DNA of 15,036 nt from JAZDLC01 sp043802345 (GTDB lineage: Bacteria; Planctomycetota; B15-G4; JADJEK01): the NCBI GenBank assembly GCA_043802345.1, contig JAZDLC010000327.1, forward strand, positions 1-15,036. Reading direction: 5' to 3'. Each line of letters begins with the position of its first letter. Within the stretch, counting starts at the first letter, position 1. The position numbers and the translations under genes are program-made. Positions 1-5,345 of this stretch are shown in pieces. Under the pieces are notes generated by a model. That model did no database searches, was not told the origin of the DNA, and worked only from the letters and a program-made list of their open reading frames with translations.

Positions 1-65
1 CACCCAAGAAGAGCATGAAGAGCATGAAGGGGGGGCCTTCATGCTCTTCATGCTCTTCTTGGGTG
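1..65. repeat. Perfect 30-bp-arm palindrome built from a 9-bp tandem unit
   Basis: Bases 1-30 are the exact reverse complement of 36-65, separated by a loop of five G. Each arm contains the 9-mer GAAGAGCAT twice in tandem, so the element is both a tandem and an inverted repeat. It lies 18 bp beyond the stop codon of the minus-strand gene ending at 84. It could therefore fold at the 3' end of that transcript as a terminator or mRNA-stabilising hairpin, or be a dispersed palindromic repeat. No U-tract can be judged because the window begins at the outer edge of the left arm. The element may also extend to the left of the window. The structure is seen directly; its role is inferred. Confidence 0.9.
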
Positions 66-83
66 AGAGAATCCCCCGCCGAA

Positions 84-911
84 TCAGGGCATCTTCGCCA
101 GCAGGGTCGCTTCCCGCTTGTTGTTGCTGACGTTGACGTCCTGGTACTGGTCCGGCTTCACGTCCTGGCTGGTGCCGACCCAGAACAGTTCCTTGAAGAG
201 CAGCGGGCCCTTGCCGGACACATTCACGGGGTCGATATAGACCTGCGTCGGCACCTGGATCAGCCCGCCCTTCGCCGGCATCTTGAAGGCTGCGGAGCGC
301 ACGACCTGGCCGCCCTTGCCGTAGTGGAAGAGGTAGAACGGCAGGGCGGATGTCCCGGCCGTCTGGTTCTGGATCACCGCCCGCAGGGTGATCGTGTCGC
401 CGATGGTCGCCACGGGATTCCCGGAGAAGCCGGTGATGGCCAGATCGGGGAGCAACTGGACCTTCTTCAGCATGTCGGCATTGGGGGGCTGCGCCGCCTT
501 TCCGAGAACGGTGCCCTCCTTCCCCTTGTCCTTCATCTTGTCCGAGGGCGACGGCTTGAGTGCCGTGACCACCAGGCTCTGCGGCCCGCGGAACTTCACG
601 TTGCCGTTCGGGTTCGCCACTCCCAGCCAGAAGGTCCCGACCGGCATGTTCGCGGGCAGCGTGACGGTGATCGTGTCCACGGACCACTTCGATACCGTGG
701 GGACCTTGCCGAGGCTGGCCGCTCCCTGGCCGTAGACTACGCCCTTGTCCTTCTGGTCGGGGAACTCCGTCCCCTTGATCCTGACCTGCTCCCCAGGTTT
801 GACGCCTCCCGGAAGATAATGAGTAATCGCCGGTTGAGCTTGAGCCGAGGCGGACAGCGCGACCAGGAGTGCCGAGAGGGAGCAGAGGGCGAAAAGGCTT
901 CGGATCTTCAT
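84..911 (-). CDS. Secreted protein with IPT/TIG-like and CARDB-like domains
   Basis: This 275-residue protein has a clear signal peptide: MKIR, a hydrophobic stretch at about residues 5-22, and a likely cut after ALSASAQA near residue 25. Residues about 27-118 look like an IPT/TIG immunoglobulin-like fold (GGVKPGEQVRIKGTEF at the start, then WSVDTITVTLPANMPVGTFWLGVANPNG). A Lys-rich linker (about 120-135) follows. Residues about 152-275 (LPDLAITGFSGNPVATIGDT, then a VIQNQTAGTS-type turn and a final NVSNNKREATL strand) resemble a CARDB-type domain. Such domains usually serve in surface or periplasmic adhesion and protein binding; no catalytic motif is visible. The ATG is preceded by GGAG at about 9 nt. 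It follows the regulator gene on the same strand after 108 bp and may be a separate unit. The specific function is unknown. Confidence 0.8.
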   Translation of the reverse strand: MKIRSLFALCSLSALLVALSASAQAQPAITHYLPGGVKPGEQVRIKGTEFPDQKDKGVVYGQGAASLGKVPTVSKWSVDTITVTLPANMPVGTFWLGVANPNGNVKFRGPQSLVVTALKPSPSDKMKDKGKEGTVLGKAAQPPNADMLKKVQLLPDLAITGFSGNPVATIGDTITLRAVIQNQTAGTSALPFYLFHYGKGGQVVRSAAFKMPAKGGLIQVPTQVYIDPVNVSGKGPLLFKELFWVGTSQDVKPDQYQDVNVSNNKREATLLAKMP

Positions 912-944
912 GGCTTGGGTCTCCAGCAGTCAGGGGTTTGAAAA

Positions 945-956
945 GCAACTCGTTGC
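945..956. promoter_or_regulatory. 12-bp inverted repeat upstream of the IPT/CARDB gene
   Basis: GCAAC-TC-GTTGC is a perfect inverted repeat with 5-bp arms, centred about 40 bp upstream of the ATG at 911. The size and place would fit an operator for a dimeric regulator or a short leader hairpin. I see no convincing sigma-70 or sigma-54 promoter in the 912-1019 gap. The only other structure there is a 4-bp stem (ACCC/GGGT) near 989-1001, too weak to call a terminator for the upstream gene. Confidence 0.3.
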
Positions 957-1019
957 GCTTCCAGCGATCCACCCCACGGAACCCAACACCCAAACAGGGT
1001 TTTTCTTCGAGACGCCGGG

Positions 1020-2351
1020 CTACGCCTCTTCCCCGTCCTGCTCCCGGTACTGCTTGAGCCGGTAGAGCAGCTTGCGTCTCGAGATCCCCAGCGCGCGCGC
1101 AGCTTCGGTCCGATTGCCGCCGGAAGCCTGGAGCGCGGCGAGAATCGCCCGCTTTTCCAGCCCGGCGAGGGTGAGATCGGAGGGGTGTTCCCCGGTGGCC
1201 GTGCCGCCAGCTCTCTGGCCCGGCGGCAGGTTTTCCGGCAGGATCAGATCGCCCGCCGCGAGAATCGAGGCGCGCTGCATGGTGTTCTGGAGTTCGCGGA
1301 TGTTCCCGGGCCAGGAGTAGCCGAGCAGGGCTGATTCCGCGGCCGGAGAGAGACGCTTGCCTCCCCCCTCCCCGGCGCGGAGGAACCGGCGCATCAGGGC
1401 GACCAGGTCTTCTCTCCGCTCCCGGAGGGGCGGAACCTCGATCGTGACCACCGCGATCCGGTAGTACAGATCCTCCCGGAAGCGGCCGGCCTCGATCTCC
1501 TTCTCCAGGTCCTTGTTGGTGGCGCTCACCAGCCGGAAATCGACTGTCTGCTCCCGCCCTCCTCCCAGGCGGGCCACGCGCCTCGACTGAACCGCGCGCA
1601 GGATCTTCGGCTGCAGCGCGAGCGGCATCTCGCCCACCTCGTCGAGGAAGAGCGTGCCGCCGCACGCCTCCTGGAAGCGCCCCCGCTGGTCGCTGTCCGC
1701 CCCGGTGAAGGCGCCCTTTCGATGGCCGAACAACTCGCTCTCCACCAGCGCCTCGGGCAACGCGGCCATGTTCACCGCGACCAGCGGCCCCTGGCTGCGC
1801 CGGCTCCAACGGTGCAGCAGGTCCGCGAGGATCTCCTTGCCCGTTCCTGTCTCGCCCTGGAGGAGGACCGGAACATCGCTGTCGGCCAGCCTGGCGACTT
1901 CCTCCAGCACATCCTCCATCAGCGGCGATTCGAACACGACCCCCTCCGGCAGCGGGGGGAGCTTCCTGCGGGCCGCGGGCCGGGAAAGGAGGTACTTCCG
2001 GACCAGAGCCTGCAGACTGGCGATCTCGATCGGTTTTCGGAGGTAGTCCTTCGCACCCAGCTTCATGGCGCGCACCGCATCATCCAGGTCCGCGTGCGCC
2101 GTCAGGACCACGGTCGGAATGTCGAGCCGCCGCTCCGCCATGGCCGCCAGGGTCCCGAGCCCGTCCAGCACGGGCATCCGCATGTCCAGCAACACCAACC
2201 CGGCAGCCCGGCCCTCCAGCAGTTCGAGCGCCTCCAGGCCGTTCTCTGCCGTCAGCACCTCGATGCCCATGTCCAGAAGGACCTCACGGAGCATGTTCCG
2301 GTGAGCCCTGTCGTCGTCGACGACCAGCAGGTGGAGGTTCCGGTCCGTCAT
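1020..2351 (-). CDS. Sigma-54-dependent NtrC-family response regulator
   Basis: This 443-residue protein has the full NtrC/ZraR/AtoC layout. The receiver domain spans about 6-120 (acidic D12/D13, phospho-acceptor D56 in LLDMRMP, T84, K106). The AAA+ domain spans about 140-375: Walker A GETGTGKE at 166-173, sigma-54-contacting GAFTGA at 213-218, Walker B GGTLFLDE at 231-238, FREDLYYR at 291-298, WPGNIREL at 347-354. A Fis-type helix-turn-helix covers about 412-435. All key residues are intact, so it should hydrolyse ATP and open sigma-54 promoters when phosphorylated. Its ATG overlaps the stop of the kinase gene by 4 bp (ATGA), indicating translational coupling and a cognate pair. Likely targets are enhancer sites upstream of its own operon (see 4478-4523). 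The class is certain; the signal is unknown. Confidence 0.96.
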   Translation of the reverse strand: MTDRNLHLLVVDDDRAHRNMLREVLLDMGIEVLTAENGLEALELLEGRAAGLVLLDMRMPVLDGLGTLAAMAERRLDIPTVVLTAHADLDDAVRAMKLGAKDYLRKPIEIASLQALVRKYLLSRPAARRKLPPLPEGVVFESPLMEDVLEEVARLADSDVPVLLQGETGTGKEILADLLHRWSRRSQGPLVAVNMAALPEALVESELFGHRKGAFTGADSDQRGRFQEACGGTLFLDEVGEMPLALQPKILRAVQSRRVARLGGGREQTVDFRLVSATNKDLEKEIEAGRFREDLYYRIAVVTIEVPPLRERREDLVALMRRFLRAGEGGGKRLSPAAESALLGYSWPGNIRELQNTMQRASILAAGDLILPENLPPGQRAGGTATGEHPSDLTLAGLEKRAILAALQASGGNRTEAARALGISRRKLLYRLKQYREQDGEEA

Positions 2352-3598
2352 GGCGCGGGGACCTCGACAATCATGCGCGTGCCCCGGGGGACATTCGGCT
2401 CGTACCGCAGTAGAAAGCCGTGATCCAGGGCGATCCGCCTCGCGATGGAGAGGCCCAGTCCCGTCCCTTCCTTCTGACCGCTCACATACGGCTCGAACAG
2501 CGTCTCCCTGATTTCCTCGGGCACTCCCGCGCCTTCGTCAGCGACCACGATCCGCAGTCCACCTCCGATCTGAACGCACGAAACGGCGATCGCCCCGGAC
2601 TCGACCGACGCACGCACGGCGTTCAGCAGCAGGTTCATGAACAGCCTTCGCAGTTGTTCCCGGTCCGCATGCAGCGAGCACGGGCCACACTCGATCCGCA
2701 GGGCAACCCGCGAGCTCTTCAGGTCCGCGTCGAGAAGCCGGACCAGTTCTTCCAGCAACGGGCGCAGCTCAAACAGCTCCCGCCGCAGTTCAGCCGGCCT
2801 GGACAGGAGCAGGAATTCATCGAGCCGGGCAGTGGTCCGATCCGTCTCCTCCAGGATCGCCTGCGCCGACTTCTTCAGCGACGCTCCCTCGAGGGGTTCC
2901 CGCACGATTCTCTCGGCGAAGCCGCGAATCACGCCAAGCGGATTCCTGGTCTCGTGAACCAACCCGGCGCCCAGCCGGCGCAGGAACTCCAGCCCCTGCC
3001 GCTGCGCGCGTTCGATCTTCAGCGCGCTCTGCAGCCCGAGCGATCGGGCGCGGAACCAGGAGAGGCCCGCGAGCAGCAGGAACATCAGGCCGATGATCGT
3101 CGCGGTGATGATCGCCCGCCGGCGGTCCTGGGCGAGCTTCCCGGCCAGCGGGGCGCCGGGCATGGCGAGCGAAAGGGTCAGCGGGCCGGCCGGAATCCGG
3201 GTCATCTCCTCCCGGCCTCTCAATCCGAACCCCCTGCCCCGGGGCAGGAGCGGCTCGAACCGCTTCTCGAAGGTGAGAAGAGGATCGAGAACGTCCGGCT
3301 TCGTTCCGACCTCCACGATGACCGGACCGTCCGCCGTTTTCACGGCAACCCAGGACACGCCGAAGCCGCGACTCAGCTCCGACAGCGAGGCGGAAAACTC
3401 CTCCGGCTGGTAGTAGCCGCCGCGACTCTCCCGCAGCGCCGTCCCTTCGAACGCGTCGAGCAGCGCCCCTGCGTGGAGGCGGTGGTCCTCGATGAGCCCG
3501 TCCCGATGGGTGCGATAGTCGACGAGAACCCAGGTCCCGGCCGCCGCAAGCAGCACGGCGGCCGGAAGCAGCCTCCAGAGGACGGTGACCCATCGCAT
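2348..3598 (-). CDS. Membrane sensor histidine kinase, partner of the sigma-54 regulator
   Basis: The 416-residue product has a transmembrane helix at about 8-27, a periplasmic loop of about 134 residues (28-161) and a second helix at about 162-182. The HisKA domain carries phospho-acceptor H215 in GLVHETRNPLGVIRGF. The HATPase_c domain has its N-box at 320-329 (NLLLNAVRAS), G1 DEGAGVP at 354-360 and G2 GTGLGLSIARR at 378-388. No HAMP or PAS domain is evident between TM2 and the H-box, only a short helical linker. It lies 18 bp downstream of the DUF2202-like gene and overlaps the regulator by 4 bp, so the three genes form one operon. The topology resembles ZraS-type kinases, which sense the periplasm. 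The loop has no His/Cys-rich metal site, so any metal sensing could be indirect. The ribosome binding site is weak (GGGA), which suggests coupling to the upstream gene. Confidence 0.93.
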   Translation of the reverse strand: MRWVTVLWRLLPAAVLLAAAGTWVLVDYRTHRDGLIEDHRLHAGALLDAFEGTALRESRGGYYQPEEFSASLSELSRGFGVSWVAVKTADGPVIVEVGTKPDVLDPLLTFEKRFEPLLPRGRGFGLRGREEMTRIPAGPLTLSLAMPGAPLAGKLAQDRRRAIITATIIGLMFLLLAGLSWFRARSLGLQSALKIERAQRQGLEFLRRLGAGLVHETRNPLGVIRGFAERIVREPLEGASLKKSAQAILEETDRTTARLDEFLLLSRPAELRRELFELRPLLEELVRLLDADLKSSRVALRIECGPCSLHADREQLRRLFMNLLLNAVRASVESGAIAVSCVQIGGGLRIVVADEGAGVPEEIRETLFEPYVSGQKEGTGLGLSIARRIALDHGFLLRYEPNVPRGTRMIVEVPAP

Positions 3599-3616
3599 GT
3601 CCCAGACTCTAGCGAA

Positions 3617-4375
3617 TCACCCGCCCACCACGGTGAGGTGCCGGTCATTCGCCTGCTGGATCCGCTCCAGGACGAGCAGGATCTCCGGATCGGGACAGTC
3701 CCGGATCAGTCCTTCGTAGGCTCGAATGAAGTCTCTTTCGATTTCCTGGAATTGCAGGTCGCTCAGATCCTGCTGCGTGTCGGTCTGGTCCAGGCCGGGC
3801 TGCCGCGCGTCCGGCTCCCCGCCCAGATAGCGAATCAGGTTGGACACGCTGTCCACGTGGTTCTGCTCCGCCCGGGAGAGGTTGTCGTACCGCCGGAAGC
3901 CGGTCTGCTTCGCCGCGGCCGAATAGGCGTCCCGGGCAGCCAGCTCCTTTTCGAGCGTGCCCTGGAGACGCTCCAGGTACTCCGCCGGCACTTCGACGGT
4001 GGTCGTCCGATCGGCAAGCAGGAGACTCGGGCAGGCGCTTGTCCCGTTGCCAGCCGGGCCACGGCCGGGGCCCCATCCAGAGCCGGTGGGGCGGCGGCCG
4101 GCGCCACGCCCCTGGTTCCATCCGAAACCAGCACCGCGCGGTCCGCCGCCACGCCCCTGTTGCCACCCGGGGCCGGCGGACTGGCGGCCGGCGCCGCGCC
4201 CTTGATTCCATCCCGGGCCGGCCGGGCAGGTCCTGCCGCACCCGCACGTCCATGACGGGTCGCCAGCCCGGCAGCGACCCCTTCCATTCTGCGCGCTGAC
4301 ATCCGCTGCGAGCGCAACGACTGACAGCGCGGTCGCCAGAACCAAACCAGAGGTCTTCCATCCGAGGATCTTCAT
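3617..4375 (-). CDS. Periplasmic DUF2202/ferritin-like protein with Gly-Trp-Arg repeats
   Basis: I place the start at 4375: it gives a signal peptide (MKILGWKTSG, hydrophobic to about residue 24, cut after VSAQ or ADVSA near 28) and has GGAG 8 nt upstream. The open frame continues to 4699 but would overlap the sulfotransferase gene. The mature part of the 252-residue protein has a Cys cluster (C35, C44, C46, C50), four tandem 15-residue repeats of the form GxGWNQGRGAGRxxx (53-112), and a C-terminal helical domain (about 127-250). That domain has a ferritin-like acidic pattern: EKELAARDAY at 142-151, E170-N-x-H173, YEGL at 220-223 and ERIQQANDRHL at 237-247. The layout matches DUF2202, a ferritin-like family of unknown function. 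It is the first gene of the operon with the kinase and sigma-54 regulator, so it is probably an output and perhaps a feedback partner of that pathway, as ZraP is. A metal or redox role is inferred. Confidence 0.82.
   Translation of the reverse strand: MKILGWKTSGLVLATALSVVALAADVSAQNGRGRCRAGDPSWTCGCGRTCPAGPGWNQGRGAGRQSAGPGWQQGRGGGPRGAGFGWNQGRGAGRRPTGSGWGPGRGPAGNGTSACPSLLLADRTTTVEVPAEYLERLQGTLEKELAARDAYSAAAKQTGFRRYDNLSRAEQNHVDSVSNLIRYLGGEPDARQPGLDQTDTQQDLSDLQFQEIERDFIRAYEGLIRDCPDPEILLVLERIQQANDRHLTVVGG
4040..4219 (-). repeat. Four 45-bp tandem coding repeats (15 aa each)
   Basis: Residues 53-112 of the DUF2202-like protein divide into four 15-residue units: GPGWNQGRGAGRQSA, GPGWQQGRGGGPRGA, GFGWNQGRGAGRRPT and a degenerate GSGWGPGRGPAGNGT. 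Each has a central Trp and Gly/Arg-rich flanks, with no hydrophobic core, so the segment is probably a flexible, positively charged linker after the signal peptide and Cys cluster. The DNA is correspondingly repetitive and could vary in copy number by slippage. Confidence 0.85.
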
Positions 4376-4418
4376 TTCAGGATCTCCATTCAGTGTTCGC
4401 ATCTGGAGCTGAACGGAC

Positions 4419-4433
4419 ACACAGAATGTGCCA
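4419..4433 (-). promoter_or_regulatory. Sigma-54-like -24/-12 element for the DUF2202-HK-RR operon
   Basis: On the minus strand the sequence TGGCACATTCTGTGT carries a perfect -24 box (TGGCAC, 4433-4428). The conserved GG-N10-GC spacing lands on GT (4420-4419), so the -12 box is GTGT where TTGC is expected. Predicted transcription would start near 4408, about 33 nt before the ATG at 4375. The mismatch at the -12 C is a real weakness. The spacing, the encoded sigma-54 activator and the upstream repeats at 4478-4523 raise its credibility. Confidence 0.5.
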
Positions 4434-4477
4434 ATCGCCGGAAGTCGGGAATTCTCAGTGATTCCCGGCAGGCTGAC

Positions 4478-4492
4478 GCGCAGGCGGTGCGC
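4478..4492. promoter_or_regulatory. Enhancer-like inverted repeat, proximal copy
   Basis: GCGCA-GGCGG-TGCGC has perfect 5-bp arms and a 5-bp spacer. Its centre (4485) is about 77 bp upstream of the transcription start inferred from the -24/-12 element. A second repeat with identical arms and spacer length lies at 4509-4523. Paired dyads at this distance are typical of upstream activating sequences for NtrC-type activators. Confidence 0.55.
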
Positions 4493-4508
4493 AGCAGCGC
4501 GAGGGAGT

Positions 4509-4523
4509 GCGCAAACTCTGCGC
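4509..4523. promoter_or_regulatory. Enhancer-like inverted repeat, distal copy
   Basis: GCGCA-AACTC-TGCGC has the same arms and spacer length as the copy at 4478-4492, while the spacer bases differ. That pattern is expected for a dimer binding site rather than a simple duplication. The centres are 31 bp apart, close to three helical turns, which places both copies on the same DNA face. The distal centre is about 108 bp upstream of the inferred transcription start. Confidence 0.55.
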
Positions 4524-4524
4524 G

Positions 4525-4542
4525 GGGCCGACGCCGCGGCCC
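4525..4542 (-). terminator. GC-rich hairpin after the sulfotransferase gene
   Basis: GGGCCG-ACGCCG-CGGCCC has perfect 6-bp arms and a 6-nt loop, starting 24 nt past the sulfotransferase stop codon at 4567. There is no T-run after it on the minus strand, so it is at best a weak or factor-dependent terminator separating that gene from the downstream operon promoter. It directly abuts the distal enhancer-like repeat. Confidence 0.35.
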
Positions 4543-4566
4543 GGTCCAACCCATCCTCCCGTCCCC

Positions 4567-5157
4567 TCAGTTGCGCAGCCTCTTCCGGAAGCGACGCACC
4601 CTCTTCAGCATGCGCTGGAACAGCGAGGGACTCCGGTTCGCGTGGGGAAACGGAATGTCCGGCACCTCCAGGTCGAGGAACCGGGCCAGCTCCTCCCACC
4701 CGTCACCATCTTCCCAGCAGACGGTCAGAAGCTTCCCCGGGCGGTCCCGGAAGTACTCCTCCACCTTTCGATTGTGCTCATGGTAGAAGCGCAAGTGCTC
4801 CTCCCGGCGAGGCTGCGGCATCTCGGAGCCGTAGACATGCAGCCGGTACCGGGTCGGACCGGTCTTGAGGGCATGGCGGCACAGCGACTCGTACCACGCC
4901 TCGGCCGTCCTCCGCTTGGTGAGAATGAAGCGGCTGTCCGGGAAGCGCTCGTCGATCTCCCGGTAGGCAAGGGGCCACGGCCAGTCCTCGAACGAGTCAT
5001 ACCCCTCCATGACATCGAGCAGGGCTTCCATGTTCCCTTCCTCGAGGTACCTGAAAGCCGTCGGATCGCACGAGAGGTGCCGCTTTCCCCAGTGCCTCAT
5101 GCAGACGCCGAGCGTGGTCGTCCCGGTGCGGTTCAGCCCGATTCCTACCACTTTCAT
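4567..5157 (-). CDS. Small sulfotransferase-family protein
   Basis: This 196-residue protein opens with MKVVGIGLNRTGTTTLG. GLNRTGTTTL (7-16) is the 5'-phosphosulfate binding loop that grips the PAPS donor in sulfotransferases. RFILTKRRTAEAWYESL (76-92) matches the 3'-phosphate binding region. The helical segment HNRKVEEYFRDRPGKLLTV (128-146) is typical of the Sulfotransfer_4-like bacterial subgroup. There is no signal peptide; the C-terminus is very basic (KRVRRFRKRLRN), suggesting membrane or nucleic-acid surface association. The acceptor cannot be predicted; a surface glycan or lipid is possible. It is transcribed divergently from the propeller gene, with a sigma-70-like promoter at 5208-5236. 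The ribosome binding site is weak and lies inside an inverted repeat (5164-5200). Confidence 0.85.
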   Translation of the reverse strand: MKVVGIGLNRTGTTTLGVCMRHWGKRHLSCDPTAFRYLEEGNMEALLDVMEGYDSFEDWPWPLAYREIDERFPDSRFILTKRRTAEAWYESLCRHALKTGPTRYRLHVYGSEMPQPRREEHLRFYHEHNRKVEEYFRDRPGKLLTVCWEDGDGWEELARFLDLEVPDIPFPHANRSPSLFQRMLKRVRRFRKRLRN

Positions 5158-5163
5158 TTCGGT

Positions 5164-5200
5164 TCGCCCGGAGCAGATGATGACCGCCCATCCCGGGCGA
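5164..5200 (-). promoter_or_regulatory. Leader inverted repeat covering the sulfotransferase ribosome binding region
   Basis: TCGCCCGG (5164-5171) and CCGGGCGA (5193-5200) form a perfect 8-bp inverted repeat with a 21-nt loop. In the minus-strand mRNA the downstream arm covers bases -7 to -14 relative to the start codon, where the Shine-Dalgarno sequence would lie. Folding could limit translation initiation. Confidence 0.45.
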
Positions 5201-5207
5201 GGCCCCC

Positions 5208-5236
5208 TCTGTATCAGGCGCGGCCGCAGGGGTCAA
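5208..5236 (-). promoter_or_regulatory. Sigma-70-like promoter for the sulfotransferase gene
   Basis: On the minus strand, TTGACC (5236-5231, 5/6 to TTGACA) is followed after 17 bp by TACAGA (5213-5208, 3/6 to TATAAT). This predicts a start near 5201 and a leader of about 44 nt. Confidence 0.45.
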
Positions 5237-5269
5237 GCAGGCGGCCGGGCACCGGGTGCAGGATGCTGA

Positions 5270-5298
5270 TTGGCATGGGACTGGAGACGAGATACAAG
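5270..5298 (+). promoter_or_regulatory. Sigma-70-like promoter for the propeller-like gene
   Basis: TTGGCA (5270-5275, 5/6 to the -35 consensus) is followed after 17 bp by TACAAG (5293-5298, 4/6 to TATAAT). Transcription would begin near 5305, downstream of the earliest in-frame ATG at 5256. That argues for the start codon at 5346. It is back to back with the sulfotransferase promoter, with 33 bp between the two -35 boxes. Confidence 0.55.
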
Positions 5299-5306
5299 AC
5301 AGGGAA

Positions 5307-5320
5307 GGCACGCCCGTGCC
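5307..5320. promoter_or_regulatory. 14-bp palindrome at the predicted transcription start
   Basis: GGCACG-CC-CGTGCC has perfect 6-bp arms. It starts just after the predicted transcription start of the propeller-like gene, which is a classic position for a repressor operator. It could also form a short hairpin at the mRNA 5' end. Confidence 0.4.
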
Positions 5321-5345
5321 AGACCTCGGAAGGAGCGTCACAGAG

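Noticed and set aside
980..1019. Intrinsic terminator after the sigma-54 regulator
   Set aside because: Only a 4-bp stem (ACCC/GGGT) next to an A/T run is present, too weak to call.
2420..4255. Long plus-strand ORF of 611 codons
   Set aside because: It is antisense to the kinase and DUF2202 genes, whose domains are unmistakable. High GC content keeps the opposite frame open, and its translation is low-complexity Arg/Pro/Gln-rich.
4376..4699. N-terminal extension of the DUF2202-like protein
   Set aside because: It would run through the promoter region and overlap the sulfotransferase C-terminus. The start at 4375 gives a signal peptide and a good ribosome binding site.
5256..5345. Earlier ATG for the propeller-like gene
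   Set aside because: It lies upstream of the predicted -35/-10 promoter and would place 30 polar residues ahead of the signal sequence.
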